Shown here: one piece after another, positions 7,140 to 15,465 of the stretch
Layout: the number at the start of each line of letters is the position of its first letter
How positions within the stretch are numbered: the stretch's first letter is position 1
Source of the DNA: Limimaricola sp964022235
GTDB lineage: Bacteria; Pseudomonadota; Alphaproteobacteria; Rhodobacterales; Rhodobacteraceae
Direction: 5' to 3'
DNA: 64,000 nucleotides
Assembly: GCF_964022235.1 (NCBI RefSeq)
Contig: NZ_CAXHZL010000013.1
Coordinates: 1-64,000 of the forward strand
Made by a program: the position numbers and the translations under genes
Notes under the pieces: model-generated
Told to the model about the DNA's origin: nothing
What the model saw: the letters and a program-made list of their open reading frames with translations, nothing else
The model's database searches: none

Positions 7140-10022
7140 TCAGTTGCTCTCCTTGCCTGCGCCGACCGCCGGAGCGAGTTCCTCACCGCGCGAGGGATCG
7201 ATGTCCATCGCGTGATCCGAGGTCTCCGTGCCCGCTCTGTAGCCCAGACGCGAGAAACTTTCGAGCGACAGCATCACGGCACCCACCACGGCGAGGAACA
7301 CCCCGAGATCGAAGCCCATGGCGGTGGCCAGCTCGAATTCCTCCATCGGCGGGATGCGGAAGTACCCGAAGGCCGAGGTGAGGAAGGGCTGGCCCGCGAG
7401 CCAGGCACCGATGCCGGTGAGGCCCGCCACCAGAACGCCCGCACCGATGATCCCGTGGTAGGGATAGCGCTGTCGCCGCGCGGCCCAGGCGAAACCGCTG
7501 GCCATGTATTGGGTCACCACGGCGATGGCGACGACGAGGCCCGCGACAAAGCCGCCGCCGGGCGAATTGTGCCCGCGCAGGAAGATGTAGACGCCGACCA
7601 TCAGGATCACCGGCATCATCACCCGCGTCAGCACCACCATCATCAGCGGATGCGCGTCACCCGCCTGCGGCTCTTCGTGGCCGCGGTTGAGCAGGCGTCG
7701 GCGGACGGGGCCCGAGAGCAGTGCTTCGGTCAGCGCGTAGATGACGAGGGCGGCGATGCCGAGAACGATGATCTCGCCAAAGGTGTCGAAGCCCCGGAAG
7801 TCCACGAGGATCACGTTGACGACGTTGTCGCCGCCGCCGCCCTTGTAGGAGTTGGCGAGGTGATAGTCCGAGATCGGCGCGATCGGAAACTCGGTCGACA
7901 GGATGGTCCATGTCAGCGCCGTCGCGGCAACCCCGCCCAGACCGGCGATGATCGCATCGCGCGTGCGTCGGGCCGCGCCGGATTCGACCGGTGTGCGGTT
8001 GGGCAGGAAGTTGAGCGCCAGCAGCAGCAGGATGATCGTCACCACCTCGACCGAGATCTGCGTGAGAGCGAGATCGGGGGCCGAGAAATGGTTGAAGCCG
8101 ACCGAAACCATCAGGCCGATGATCCCCATCAGGATCAGCACGGCCAAACGGTTGCGATGCGCCGCGATGAGAAAGCCTGCGGCCGCGATCAGCATCGCCC
8201 ATGCGGCAACTGCGATCGGAGTCACGGGGAGCAGGGGACGGCGGATCTCGGTGCCGGTTGCGCCCGAGAACCACGCATGCGCGCCCACGGCCACCACCGT
8301 CAGCACCATGATGGCGGCATAACGTGTGAAGGCCCCGTCGTGCAGCCCCCGCGCGACGCGCCGGGCGCCGCCGACGCACAGGTCGATGAGCCTGTCGAAA
8401 ATGTGCTTGGCTTCGGGCCGCCGCGCGGCCTCCCAGATCCGCGACAGCGGTGCGAACCCCGCCAGCAGCAGCGCGCCGCCGATCACCGCGATGGCCGACA
8501 TGGCGAGCGGCAGGGTCAGCCCGTGCCAGATCTTGAGATGCGCGTCGGGCATCTCGGCGGCACCGCCGATCACGGCCCCGGTGACGAGCTTCACGAAGGG
8601 TTCGGCCAGCGCCGGGAACAGGCCGATACCGACCACCGGGATGATCAGCAGGGCAGGCGGCAGCCACATGCCAGGGTTCGGGTCGTGCGGATGTGCCGGA
8701 TAGTCGTCCCGCTTGGGCCCGAAGAAGGTGTGGGCGATGAGCCGGAAGGAATAGGCCGTCGAGAACAGCGCGCCCAGCGTCGCCACCACAGTCACCAGCA
8801 TGGGCGAGCCGAACAGCGTCGTATGGGTGGCCTCTTCGAGCATCATCTCCTTGGAGAGGAATCCGTTGAGCAGCGGAATGCCCGCCATCGACAGCGCTGC
8901 GAGCGTCGCGATGGCGAAAGAGATCGGCATCAGGTGCCGCAGCCCGCCCAACCGCCGCATGTCGCGGGTATGCGCCTCGTGATCTACGATGCCCGCCGTC
9001 ATGAACAGCGCCGCCTTGAAACTCGCGTGGTTCAGGATGTGGAACACCGCCGCCATCGCGCCGAAGGCCGTGCCGGTGCCCAGAAGGAAGGTAATCAGGC
9101 CAAGGTGCGAGACGGTGGAGAAGGCCAGAAGCGCCTTCAGATCATGCTTGAACAGCGCGATCACCGCGCCGAGCACCATGGTGATCAGACCCGCGGAGGA
9201 CACGATCACCACCCATTCCGGCGTGCCCGACAGCACCGGCCAGAGCCGCGCCATCAAGAACAGCCCTGCCTTCACCATCGTCGCCGAGTGCAGATAGGCC
9301 GAGACCGGTGTGGGGGCGGCCATCGCGTGCGGCAGCCAGAAGTGGAACGGGAACTGCGCCGATTTGGTGAAGCAGCCCAGAAGGATCAGCAGCAGGGCCG
9401 GGACGTAGAGTGGCGAGGCCTGCACCACGTCGCGCTGCTCAAGGATCACGCTCAGGTCATAGCTGCCGACGATTTGCCCCAGCATCAGCATGCCACCGAT
9501 CAGAGCCAGCCCGCCCATGCCGGTCACGGTGAGCGCCATCCGCGCCCCCTGACGGCCTTCGGGCAGATGCTTCCAAAAGCCGATCAACAGGAAGGACGAC
9601 AACGAGGTCAGCTCCCAGAAGATCAGCAAGAGCAGGATGTTGTCGGACAGAACGATCCCCACCATCGCGCCTTGGAACAGCAGCAGGTAGCTGAAGAACT
9701 CACCCATATTGTCATCGCGCGACAGATAGTGGCGCGCATAGGCGATGATCAGCAGGCCGACCCCGAGGATCAGGGCCGCGAACATGAAGCCCAACGGGTC
9801 GAGGAACAGGTTCACATTGAGGCCCAGCCCCGGCATCCAGTCGAGCCGGGCCGAGACCGTCTCGCCGCGCAACACGGCGGGCAAGTGCGTCAGCAACCCG
9901 ACCGCGGCCAGCGCCGAGACGAGGAAGGTGGCGGTGAAGCAGGCTTGACGACCGGCCCGGATCATCAGGCCTGGCAGCAGCGCGCCGAGGAACGGGAGGA
10001 GGACGATGATGAAAAGCGACAT
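7140..10022 (-). CDS. mrpA: Fused Mrp antiporter subunit A/B (NuoL-like plus MnhB domain)
   Basis: 960 residues. The first ~500 residues are the NuoL-like antiporter module, with the lysine helix KSAQFPFHFWLPHAMAAPTPVSAYLHSATMV. The middle holds the MrpA-specific C-terminal helices. The last ~150 residues are a complete MrpB domain (LMMVVLTRVMMP, RGHNSPGGGFVAGLV), so A and B are one protein as in PhaA'-type operons. The start chosen gives the usual N terminus MSLFIIVLLPFLGAL. No Shine-Dalgarno precedes it, and a short open frame ends 8 bases upstream, which suggests coupled translation. The complex exchanges Na+ (and perhaps K+) for H+ across the inner membrane. Confidence 0.95.
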   Translation of the reverse strand: MSLFIIVLLPFLGALLPGLMIRAGRQACFTATFLVSALAAVGLLTHLPAVLRGETVSARLDWMPGLGLNVNLFLDPLGFMFAALILGVGLLIIAYARHYLSRDDNMGEFFSYLLLFQGAMVGIVLSDNILLLLIFWELTSLSSFLLIGFWKHLPEGRQGARMALTVTGMGGLALIGGMLMLGQIVGSYDLSVILEQRDVVQASPLYVPALLLILLGCFTKSAQFPFHFWLPHAMAAPTPVSAYLHSATMVKAGLFLMARLWPVLSGTPEWVVIVSSAGLITMVLGAVIALFKHDLKALLAFSTVSHLGLITFLLGTGTAFGAMAAVFHILNHASFKAALFMTAGIVDHEAHTRDMRRLGGLRHLMPISFAIATLAALSMAGIPLLNGFLSKEMMLEEATHTTLFGSPMLVTVVATLGALFSTAYSFRLIAHTFFGPKRDDYPAHPHDPNPGMWLPPALLIIPVVGIGLFPALAEPFVKLVTGAVIGGAAEMPDAHLKIWHGLTLPLAMSAIAVIGGALLLAGFAPLSRIWEAARRPEAKHIFDRLIDLCVGGARRVARGLHDGAFTRYAAIMVLTVVAVGAHAWFSGATGTEIRRPLLPVTPIAVAAWAMLIAAAGFLIAAHRNRLAVLILMGIIGLMVSVGFNHFSAPDLALTQISVEVVTIILLLLALNFLPNRTPVESGAARRTRDAIIAGLGGVAATALTWTILSTEFPIAPISDYHLANSYKGGGGDNVVNVILVDFRGFDTFGEIIVLGIAALVIYALTEALLSGPVRRRLLNRGHEEPQAGDAHPLMMVVLTRVMMPVILMVGVYIFLRGHNSPGGGFVAGLVVAIAVVTQYMASGFAWAARRQRYPYHGIIGAGVLVAGLTGIGAWLAGQPFLTSAFGYFRIPPMEEFELATAMGFDLGVFLAVVGAVMLSLESFSRLGYRAGTETSDHAMDIDPSRGEELAPAVGAGKESN

Positions 10023-10030
10023 GGCGCGCA

Positions 10031-10240
10031 CTATCGCGAAAGCGGAAGGCGGCGACCAGACGTGGCGCTGAATTTTCGCACCCATCGAGGCGCTTTATTT
10101 TGGCTAAATAGCCGTCGCAGCGACAGGATGTCGCGGTAGGGAGGCACGCCCACGCGAATCGGTCCATGTCGCGCTTGGTGTTCATTGAGGTTCGGATCGA
10201 TGCTTTCGTACCCGCCCTTTACGGGATCGTAGTTCTTCAT
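10031..10240 (-). CDS. Possible small leader ORF before mrpA
   Basis: 69 codons from an ATG preceded by AAGGA at a good distance, ending 8 bases before the mrpA start. The first 40 residues (YDPVKGGYES, NEHQARHGP, VGVPPYRD) look protein-like. The last 25 are basic and low in conservation signals. I do not recognise a family. Support is the ribosome site and the tight spacing to a gene that has no ribosome site of its own. Against it is the short length and lack of a known homologue. It may be a translated leader that couples mrpA expression. Confidence 0.35.
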   Translation of the reverse strand: MKNYDPVKGGYESIDPNLNEHQARHGPIRVGVPPYRDILSLRRLFSQNKAPRWVRKFSATSGRRLPLSR

Positions 10241-10601
10241 AAGCGATCCTTGTATCGATCTCGTCTTCCCCAGGTTGCGCGACCTTTTCCTGAGAACCTC
10301 CGGCGCAGGGCTGGGCGCGGATCGGCGTGGCCGCGTCAGGCTGCCGGAGCGGTGCCAAGGAGCCTGATGCTACGGTCTGAAAACGGTCCTTTCCAAACGC
10401 CGAATGCGAGGGCTGATGCCGGTGTCCACGAAGCCTACGCGAGATTCCGCGCAAGCTATCCGGCGATCGGCGCGATCGGGCAGCATAGGCGGGCTTGAGA
10501 ATTTGCATCCTTCGCCTGCGATGGGGGGCGCAGAGATCACGCGAAGGAGGCCGCGACACCGCCTGCACGGACGAGAGGCTTCCGGCGCGGCGTGCGGGGC
10601 G
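10241..10601. other. Intergenic region between the Mrp operon and the copper plus arm
   Basis: About 360 bases separate divergent transcription units. It must hold promoters for both. I see no gene I can support. A 43-codon frame starting with ATG at 10368 behind AAGGAG was considered, but its composition is not convincing. Confidence 0.4.
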
Positions 10602-10628
10602 GTATAGAGGTCAGAGGCCGCCGGCCTC
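10602..10628 (+). promoter_or_regulatory. Candidate -10 element and operator palindrome of the copper plus arm
   Basis: TATAGA at 10602-10607 resembles a -10 box. Immediately downstream, at 10614-10628, is the perfect 15-base palindrome GAGGCCGCCGGCCTC (7-base arms, one central base), about 20 bases before the GTG start of the first gene. A palindrome over the expected transcription start fits a repressor operator. No matching -35 hexamer is obvious, so this is an inference from position. Confidence 0.35.
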
Positions 10629-10647
10629 GATTGGCTGGGAGGCCCCC

Positions 10648-10971
10648 GTGACGCCCCGGATTGCAGCACCCGTTCTGGGATTCCTGACGATGATCGCCCT
10701 GATCGTCGGCACGATGCTGTTCGAGACGGACCATCGTCACGCGGAGGAGGGCCATGCGCCCGTGTCCAGCGTCGTGCCGCGCGATCACGCATCACAATCG
10801 GGCACGCCCTGCCATCCCGTGCTGCGCTGTCAGGCGCTGTCTTCCGAGGAGGCGGCGGTGCAGATGGATCGCCCCTTGCGCATCGGCCGCATCGATCCGG
10901 CCCCGCATCCGGTACTGTCGCCGGGTCTCGCGCTGCGGATCCCGTTCCCGCCCCCTCGATCGCTGGTCTGA
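10648..10971 (+). CDS. Small exported Cys/His protein, first gene of the copper plus arm
   Basis: 107 residues from a GTG preceded by GGGAGG. An N-terminal hydrophobic segment (about 6-24) is a signal or anchor. The periplasmic part has a His cluster (DHRHAEEGH), a CHPVLRC motif with two cysteines and a proline-rich end (PPPRSLV). I recognise no named family. The layout, with an export signal, a paired cysteine motif and a PPR-containing tail, is shared with the small protein that opens the opposite arm, suggesting related roles, perhaps in metal binding. It lies 33 bases upstream of a cytochrome gene and is probably in the same operon. Confidence 0.65.
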   Translation: MTPRIAAPVLGFLTMIALIVGTMLFETDHRHAEEGHAPVSSVVPRDHASQSGTPCHPVLRCQALSSEEAAVQMDRPLRIGRIDPAPHPVLSPGLALRIPFPPPRSLV

Positions 10972-11004
10972 ATTTTTCCTACAATTCAGACAGGCGAGAG
11001 CGAA

Positions 11005-11730
11005 ATGACACGATACGGAACATTGGCCATTGCCGCGGTTGCGGTCATGACCGGCGCCGTCGCGGTGGCGCACAACGGGGCGACCGGGGTGGTCCGCGAG
11101 CGGATGGAAGGCATGGTCGCGATGCGCGACGTGATGCGCGACCTCACACCGATGATGCGCGGCGACGCCGCCTATGACGCGGCGCAGGTCACGGCGGGGG
11201 CCAAGGCCATTGCCACCCATGCCGGTGATACGATGACCGCCCTCTTTCCCGAAGGCAGCTCTGGCGGCGCCTCCTTCGCAAAGGAGGCTATCTGGAGCGA
11301 AGCAGAGACCTTTGCGTCGCTGGCCGAGGAACTGCGCCGCCACGCCGATGGGCTGGCCCTCGCGGCTGCGAACCAGACCGCACCGACGACACCGGATGAC
11401 GGGGTGCAGATGGCTCCGATGGCCGGACACGAAGGCATGGACATGGGCGGCATGAACACAGGCGCCCCGACGATGGATCACATGGCGATGGGTGAAACGC
11501 CGCCGGTCGAAGCCGGACCCGGCCGCGGTCTTTCGGTGGCGCAGCTTCTGGGCGTCGAGCCGCGCCGACCGCAATCGGCCCTGCCAAAGGTCGCGTCGCT
11601 TCAAGCCGACACGCCCGGGTCCGTTCGGGCCGCAGGCCCCGATTATGCCGTCATGGCATCGAACGAGGTGTTCCGAATGATCGGCGAGACCTGTTCGGCC
11701 TGCCATGGTCGCTACCGGTCGGGAAGCTGA
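11005..11730 (+). CDS. Cytochrome c'-like protein with a Met/His-rich insert
   Basis: 241 residues. A signal peptide (1-22) is followed by a class II (c'-type) four-helix pattern. The heme-binding CSACH lies at 230-234, seven residues from the C terminus, as expected for this class. The protein is about 90 residues longer than a normal cytochrome c' (roughly 150 residues). The extra part, about 120-215, contains a Met/His-rich stretch (about 133-163; HEGMDMGGMN, MDHMAMGE) like copper-binding segments in CopA/CueO-type proteins. The location within a copper gene cluster supports a role in copper contact or electron transfer, but the function is inferred. Confidence 0.8.
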   Translation: MTRYGTLAIAAVAVMTGAVAVAHNGATGVVRERMEGMVAMRDVMRDLTPMMRGDAAYDAAQVTAGAKAIATHAGDTMTALFPEGSSGGASFAKEAIWSEAETFASLAEELRRHADGLALAAANQTAPTTPDDGVQMAPMAGHEGMDMGGMNTGAPTMDHMAMGETPPVEAGPGRGLSVAQLLGVEPRRPQSALPKVASLQADTPGSVRAAGPDYAVMASNEVFRMIGETCSACHGRYRSGS

Positions 11731-11731
11731 C

Positions 11732-12658
11732 ATGAAGGGACTTCTCAGAAGCGTCATCGTCGTGGGGCTGCTGGCCGGTGGCGGCTATGTCGGGCTACGG
11801 CTTTGGCCAATCGGGGATCAGGCGCCACGCATCTCGCTCGATGGCGATGCGCGACGCGGGGCTTATCTGGCGCGGGCCTCGGGCTGCGTCGCCTGTCATA
11901 CCGATACGGCGTCACAGGGTCCGGCGTTGGCGGGCGGCGCTCCGCTCGACACGCCTTTCGGCAGCTTTGCCCCGCCCAACATCACCCCCGACCTCGTCCA
12001 CGGTATCGGCAGCTGGACACCCGATGATCTGGCGCGCGCGCTGCGCGAAGGGGTCTCTCCTGAGGGTCAACCCTATTATCCGGCGTTCCCTTACGAGTTC
12101 TATGCGAGCTTCTCGGATCAGGACATCGCGGATCTCTGGGCGGCGCTCGCCACTGTGCCCGCCGTCGCCGAGACGAGAGTTCAGAGCGACGTGGGCTTCC
12201 CCTTCAACATCCGCTCGGGCCTCAAGCTGTGGCGCGCTACGGCGCTGTCGCCCGCGGAGACCGCGCCGCTTCTGGGGCGAACCGCCGAATGGAACCGGGG
12301 GCGCGAACTGGTCGAGGGGGCTGCGCATTGCGGAGCTTGCCACACCGGGCGCGGCCCTATGGGCGGTCTCGACGGGGCCAAGCTGGGGGGCAACGACACC
12401 TTGCCCGGCGACAACGCCGCTCCGTCGATCCAGACGGGCGATCTCGAGCGCGAAGGCTGGACCCAAGGCGCGCTGGTCTATGCGCTCGAGACGGGGATCA
12501 CCCCTTCGGGCGATGTGTTCGGCGGATCGATGGCCGAGGTGGTCGAGCAGGGCACAAGCTTTCTCGATGAGGCAGATCGACGCGCGATCGCCGTCTATCT
12601 GATGGACAGCGACCCGGTCGGCGGTGCCACGACCGACGCGGTGGCGCAGCTGCGCTGA
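11732..12658 (+). CDS. Membrane-anchored diheme cytochrome c
   Basis: 308 residues from the ATG directly after the previous stop. An N-terminal hydrophobic segment (about 5-25) is likely an uncleaved anchor or signal. Two heme sites are present: CVACH at 52-56 and CGACH at about 200. The spacing and the segments NITPD and GIGSWTPDDLARALREG match the cytochrome subunits of membrane alcohol/gluconate dehydrogenases (c-type, multi-heme family). No dehydrogenase gene is adjacent, so here it may pass electrons between the multicopper oxidase or cytochrome c' and the respiratory chain. Confidence 0.88.
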   Translation: MKGLLRSVIVVGLLAGGGYVGLRLWPIGDQAPRISLDGDARRGAYLARASGCVACHTDTASQGPALAGGAPLDTPFGSFAPPNITPDLVHGIGSWTPDDLARALREGVSPEGQPYYPAFPYEFYASFSDQDIADLWAALATVPAVAETRVQSDVGFPFNIRSGLKLWRATALSPAETAPLLGRTAEWNRGRELVEGAAHCGACHTGRGPMGGLDGAKLGGNDTLPGDNAAPSIQTGDLEREGWTQGALVYALETGITPSGDVFGGSMAEVVEQGTSFLDEADRRAIAVYLMDSDPVGGATTDAVAQLR

Positions 12659-12746
12659 CCCCTTGCGCCGCTGACGCCACGACGCCTCGCGCCCCTCGGC
12701 GCGAAGCGATCCGCGTCACCCCGCGCCTCGATTTAAGGATATATAC

Positions 12747-13202
12747 ATGAACAAGACCTACCTTTTTGCCGCTTCGGGTGTCGTCCTCGCGGGCGGTTTG
12801 CTGTGGCTCGCCTCCACCCCCGACACCGGCGGCATGGGGCATGACATGACGCCGCCGGATACATCGCAACTGGCCCAGGGCGCTGCGATCGTGCAGGTGA
12901 GGATGCCCGCCGAACTCGACGCCAAGGCGCAGATGGGCGAGCGCGCCTTTGAGGCCGCCTGCGCCGCCTGTCACGGGGCCGCCGCGGCTGGTCAGAACGG
13001 TGTCGCCCCGCCGCTGGTGCACAGGACCTATGAGCCGAGCCATCACGGCGACGCGGCCTTTCTCATGGCCGTGCAGAACGGCGTCAGATCGCATCATTGG
13101 AAGTTTGGCGACATGCCGCCGGTCTCGGGGCTGACGGCATCGGACGTTGGCAACATCGTGGCCTACGTGCGCGCACTGCAACGAGAAAACGGCATTGAGT
13201 GA
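12747..13202 (+). CDS. Cytochrome c (class I, single heme)
   Basis: 151 residues with an N-terminal membrane/signal segment (about 4-22). A short Met/His-bearing linker (GGMGHDM) leads into a mono-heme cytochrome c domain with CAACH at 72-76 and a probable axial Met in the GDMPPVSG loop. An 88-base gap separates it from the diheme gene and includes an AT-rich segment, tttaaggatatatac, that could be a secondary promoter and contains AAGGA as the ribosome site. It is the last recognisable intact gene of the plus arm. Confidence 0.88.
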   Translation: MNKTYLFAASGVVLAGGLLWLASTPDTGGMGHDMTPPDTSQLAQGAAIVQVRMPAELDAKAQMGERAFEAACAACHGAAAAGQNGVAPPLVHRTYEPSHHGDAAFLMAVQNGVRSHHWKFGDMPPVSGLTASDVGNIVAYVRALQRENGIE

Positions 13203-13436
13203 TGCCACGGCGGTGCCACCAAGGGCGGGCCCGTCCCAGTGGAGCCGGGGCGGGCCGGCAAGGCCCCGCTCCTCGGCGCGCGGGCGGTGCATCCCGGAGG
13301 GGTCCCCAGCGTCGCGCGGGTGATGGAGGTGACGGCCGTCCTCTGCCGCCGCGGCACCCGCAGAAATCCATCTGACATCCGCAAGCTCTCGCTCCGGTGC
13401 GCTGGACCTTGATTTTTGCACGGCTCGTTTCGCCGC

Positions 13437-13722
13437 ATGGATAACCGTAAAAAGCCACAACCCCTGACCCGCCGAGGCTTTCTCGGCACTGGTGCCGCCA
13501 AACTCGCCAACCTGTCGCTGCCAGGTCTTGGTTGCCGCCCGGGCCTGCGATCTCAGGTTCGAGCCGCTGGTACTGCGGCGCGCGGCCAGGCCTTTCGCGG
13601 CGTGGTCCGCGGATCGGCGGCTGCTGGGGATGCTGGGCGGACGGATGAAGCCTTGGCACCAGATGCCGTACTTCTGGGCGGATATGAGGACCGAGTTCCC
13701 GGATGCCGCCGGTCGAAACGAC
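13437..13722 (+). pseudogene. Possible decayed gene with a twin-arginine signal start
   Basis: The ATG at 13437 opens with a convincing Tat-type start (basic residues, then LTRRGFLGTGAAKLA), similar in type to the N terminus of the nearby multicopper oxidase. After about 30 residues this frame loses protein character. Another frame then carries a stretch that looks coding (RFEPLVLRRAARPFAAWSAD, then MKPWHQMPYFWADM). That is what a frameshifted and truncated remnant would look like. I cannot name the parent family. An oxidoreductase is possible. No intact reading frame of normal size covers the region. Confidence 0.3.
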
Positions 13723-13723
13723 A

Positions 13724-13749
13724 CCGGCCACCCACAACGGGGTGGCCGG
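13724..13749. terminator. Hairpin between the convergent copper arms
   Basis: A perfect 10-base stem, CCGGCCACCC / GGGTGGCCGG, with a 6-base loop lies 24 bases beyond the stop of the DUF305 gene (minus strand). There is no long T run on either side (only TTTC on the minus side), so termination efficiency is uncertain. It may act on both arms. Confidence 0.5.
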
Positions 13750-13773
13750 AACTGCATCTTTCAGACGATTGCG

Positions 13774-14670
13774 TCAGACCGCGCAGTCGAGAAAGCCGCG
13801 GTAGCCGACGGTCAGGCCCTGATCGAGGTGGAACACCATCTGTGCATCCGCGCGACGCAGGCCGGGGTTCGTCTCGGTCCACTCGGCCTCGGGGTCGGGC
13901 ATCACCGTGACTTCGGTGCCCGAAGCCGTCAGCCGTGCGCCATCGCCCAGCGTCTCGACCACGAGAGGTGCCTCTGCGCCCAGCGCGATGAGCGTGCCGG
14001 AAAGCTTGATCGCGCCGTTCTCCCCGGCCATGGCAAGCACGGGCTCTCCTTCGTTGGTGCGGCGGAACTCGCAGGCCGCGGCGCTGCCGAGCGCCGTTTC
14101 GATCTCTTGGGACGTCAACTCCTTGGGGTCGAGACCGGCAAGCTCTGCCGATCCCAGCGCCCCCTCGACATTGCCCAGTTCAGCCGGGGCTTCGGCCTCG
14201 CCGGTCTCGGGGGCCGCCGCGTCGCCGTTCTCTTCGATGTCGGCGATGAGAAAGCGCATCTCGGCGATCTCCTTGCGCTGGGCATTGATGATCTCGTCGG
14301 CCAACTTGCGCACGCGTGGATCGGAGATGTCGGCGCGCTCGGAGGTCATGATGGCGATGGAATGATGCGGGATCATCGCCCGCATCCAGCTGATGTCAGC
14401 CACCGTGGTCTGGCTGCGCACCAGCCAGAGCGTCAGGCCGAACACCACGATCGCACCGGCATAGATCGCGATGTTGATCGCCTTGTTGGCATACATCGAC
14501 AGCATGAAGCTCAGCATGATGATCGCCATCACCGCGCCCATCAACAGCGCCATGTAGCCGCGCGTCTCGCTGAAGAAAAGATGCTCGAAGGCATAGGTGT
14601 TGATGTACATCAGGCCGAACATCACGATGGTCGAGGTCGCGATCATCGCGGCGAAGCGCCAGTAGGACAT
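13774..14670 (-). CDS. DUF305-containing membrane protein
   Basis: 298 residues from an ATG behind AAAGGAGA. Three or four membrane helices fill the first ~105 residues. A DUF305-type segment with the MIPHHSIAIMTSERA motif and following helices (about 110-165) comes next. The C-terminal ~130 residues form a separate, acidic domain containing EFRRTNEGEPVLAMAGENG that I do not recognise. DUF305 proteins are often found with copper genes (CopM-like), and the His pair could bind metal. It is the last gene of the minus arm. Confidence 0.82.
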   Translation of the reverse strand: MSYWRFAAMIATSTIVMFGLMYINTYAFEHLFFSETRGYMALLMGAVMAIIMLSFMLSMYANKAINIAIYAGAIVVFGLTLWLVRSQTTVADISWMRAMIPHHSIAIMTSERADISDPRVRKLADEIINAQRKEIAEMRFLIADIEENGDAAAPETGEAEAPAELGNVEGALGSAELAGLDPKELTSQEIETALGSAAACEFRRTNEGEPVLAMAGENGAIKLSGTLIALGAEAPLVVETLGDGARLTASGTEVTVMPDPEAEWTETNPGLRRADAQMVFHLDQGLTVGYRGFLDCAV

Positions 14671-14807
14671 GGGGTCGTCTCCTTTCAAAAAGCCGCCGGT
14701 TGCAGTGAACATCATCGGCGTTTCCATCCCACCAAACCCAAGGGAGGGCGTTGGGACAAACTGGGTTGACCGGGCCTGGGGTCATCATCCCCCGTGCCCG
14801 GTCGCGG

Positions 14808-15263
14808 TCAGGGGCGGTCTTCTCCAGCCTCGGTCTCCGTCACCTGCTCTTGGAACGCACGCTCGCGGTCGGGCCATTCCGATTTCAGGTAATCCAGCAC
14901 CGCCTCGATCTCGTCCGCACTCAGCACGCCTTCGAACCCCGGCATGTCGCTTTCATAGCCTTGGCCGACGATGGCCGCTGTGCCCCGCAGGACGATGTCG
15001 CGCAGCACCCGGTCGGGGTGGTGCCAGGTATGGCCGGTCTCGTCATGCGGTGGGGCGGGCAGGCGACCCGAGGGGCCGGGGCGGCGCCAGTCGGCCTGTC
15101 CTTCCCGATCCGCGCCGTGACAGGCCGCGCAGTTGTCGAGGTAGATCTGGCGGCCATGCTCCTGCGCCCCCGAGGCGGAGGGCCACAGCAGCAGCCCTCC
15201 CAACCCCGCGAGTGCCGCCAGACCCAGCGCCGCAGCAAGAGCAATTTGGCGCTTAGGCGCCAT
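14808..15263 (-). CDS. Cytochrome c (class I)
   Basis: 151 residues with an N-terminal hydrophobic segment (about 7-30) and a mono-heme domain with CAACH at 45-49. A likely axial Met is in the YESDMPGFEG loop. The domain resembles the c-type cytochromes encoded next to multicopper oxidases in metal-resistance clusters. Its ATG lies inside the end of the upstream Met-rich peptide gene, an 11-base overlap that suggests translational coupling. Confidence 0.88.
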   Translation of the reverse strand: MAPKRQIALAAALGLAALAGLGGLLLWPSASGAQEHGRQIYLDNCAACHGADREGQADWRRPGPSGRLPAPPHDETGHTWHHPDRVLRDIVLRGTAAIVGQGYESDMPGFEGVLSADEIEAVLDYLKSEWPDRERAFQEQVTETEAGEDRP

Positions 15264-15408
15264 CGGAGCCCACCTGCGGGCTGCGCAGGTATTTGATCAG
15301 CGCCGCCGCTGCCAGCACCAGCACCATCACCGCCAGCACGCAGACAGCGCCCATGGCGAGCATCATGCCGCCGCCCATGCCGTTCATCATCATTCCGGAT
15401 CCCATCAT
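15253..15408 (-). CDS. 51-residue Met-rich membrane peptide
   Basis: The ATG is preceded by GGAGG and starts a 51-codon frame ending in TAA inside the start of the cytochrome gene. The N-terminal 20 residues are rich in Met and Gly (MMGSGMMMNGMGGGMM), then one membrane helix contains a Cys (AVCVLAVMVLVLAAAALI), then a short basic/acidic tail (KYLRSPQVGSDGA). A periplasmic or cytoplasmic Met patch beside a helix is typical of small copper-handling peptides. No named family is claimed. The ribosome site and position in a tight operon are the main support. Confidence 0.75.
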   Translation of the reverse strand: MMGSGMMMNGMGGGMMLAMGAVCVLAVMVLVLAAAALIKYLRSPQVGSDGA

Positions 15409-15465
15409 GAGAACCTCCATTGGTTGGGTTGAACCGACGCGGGATCGCGCCGGTCCGAAAGGGGG

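Larger units (their letters stand above)
13203..13773. other. 571-base region between the convergent copper arms
   Basis: No intact gene is supported. It holds the possible gene remnant at 13437-13722 and the strong hairpin at 13724-13749. The first 230 bases show only short frames without ribosome sites. Confidence 0.5.

Noticed and set aside
7089..10139. A 1016-codon open frame on the plus strand opposite mrpA
   Set aside because: It is the complement of a real gene in GC-rich DNA. The translation is dominated by His, Arg, Asp and Gln in low-complexity order and matches no family.
10368..10498. 43-codon plus-strand ORF with AAGGAG in front
   Set aside because: Spacing of the ribosome site is too short and the sequence lacks any signal, membrane or metal motif. 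Could be chance.
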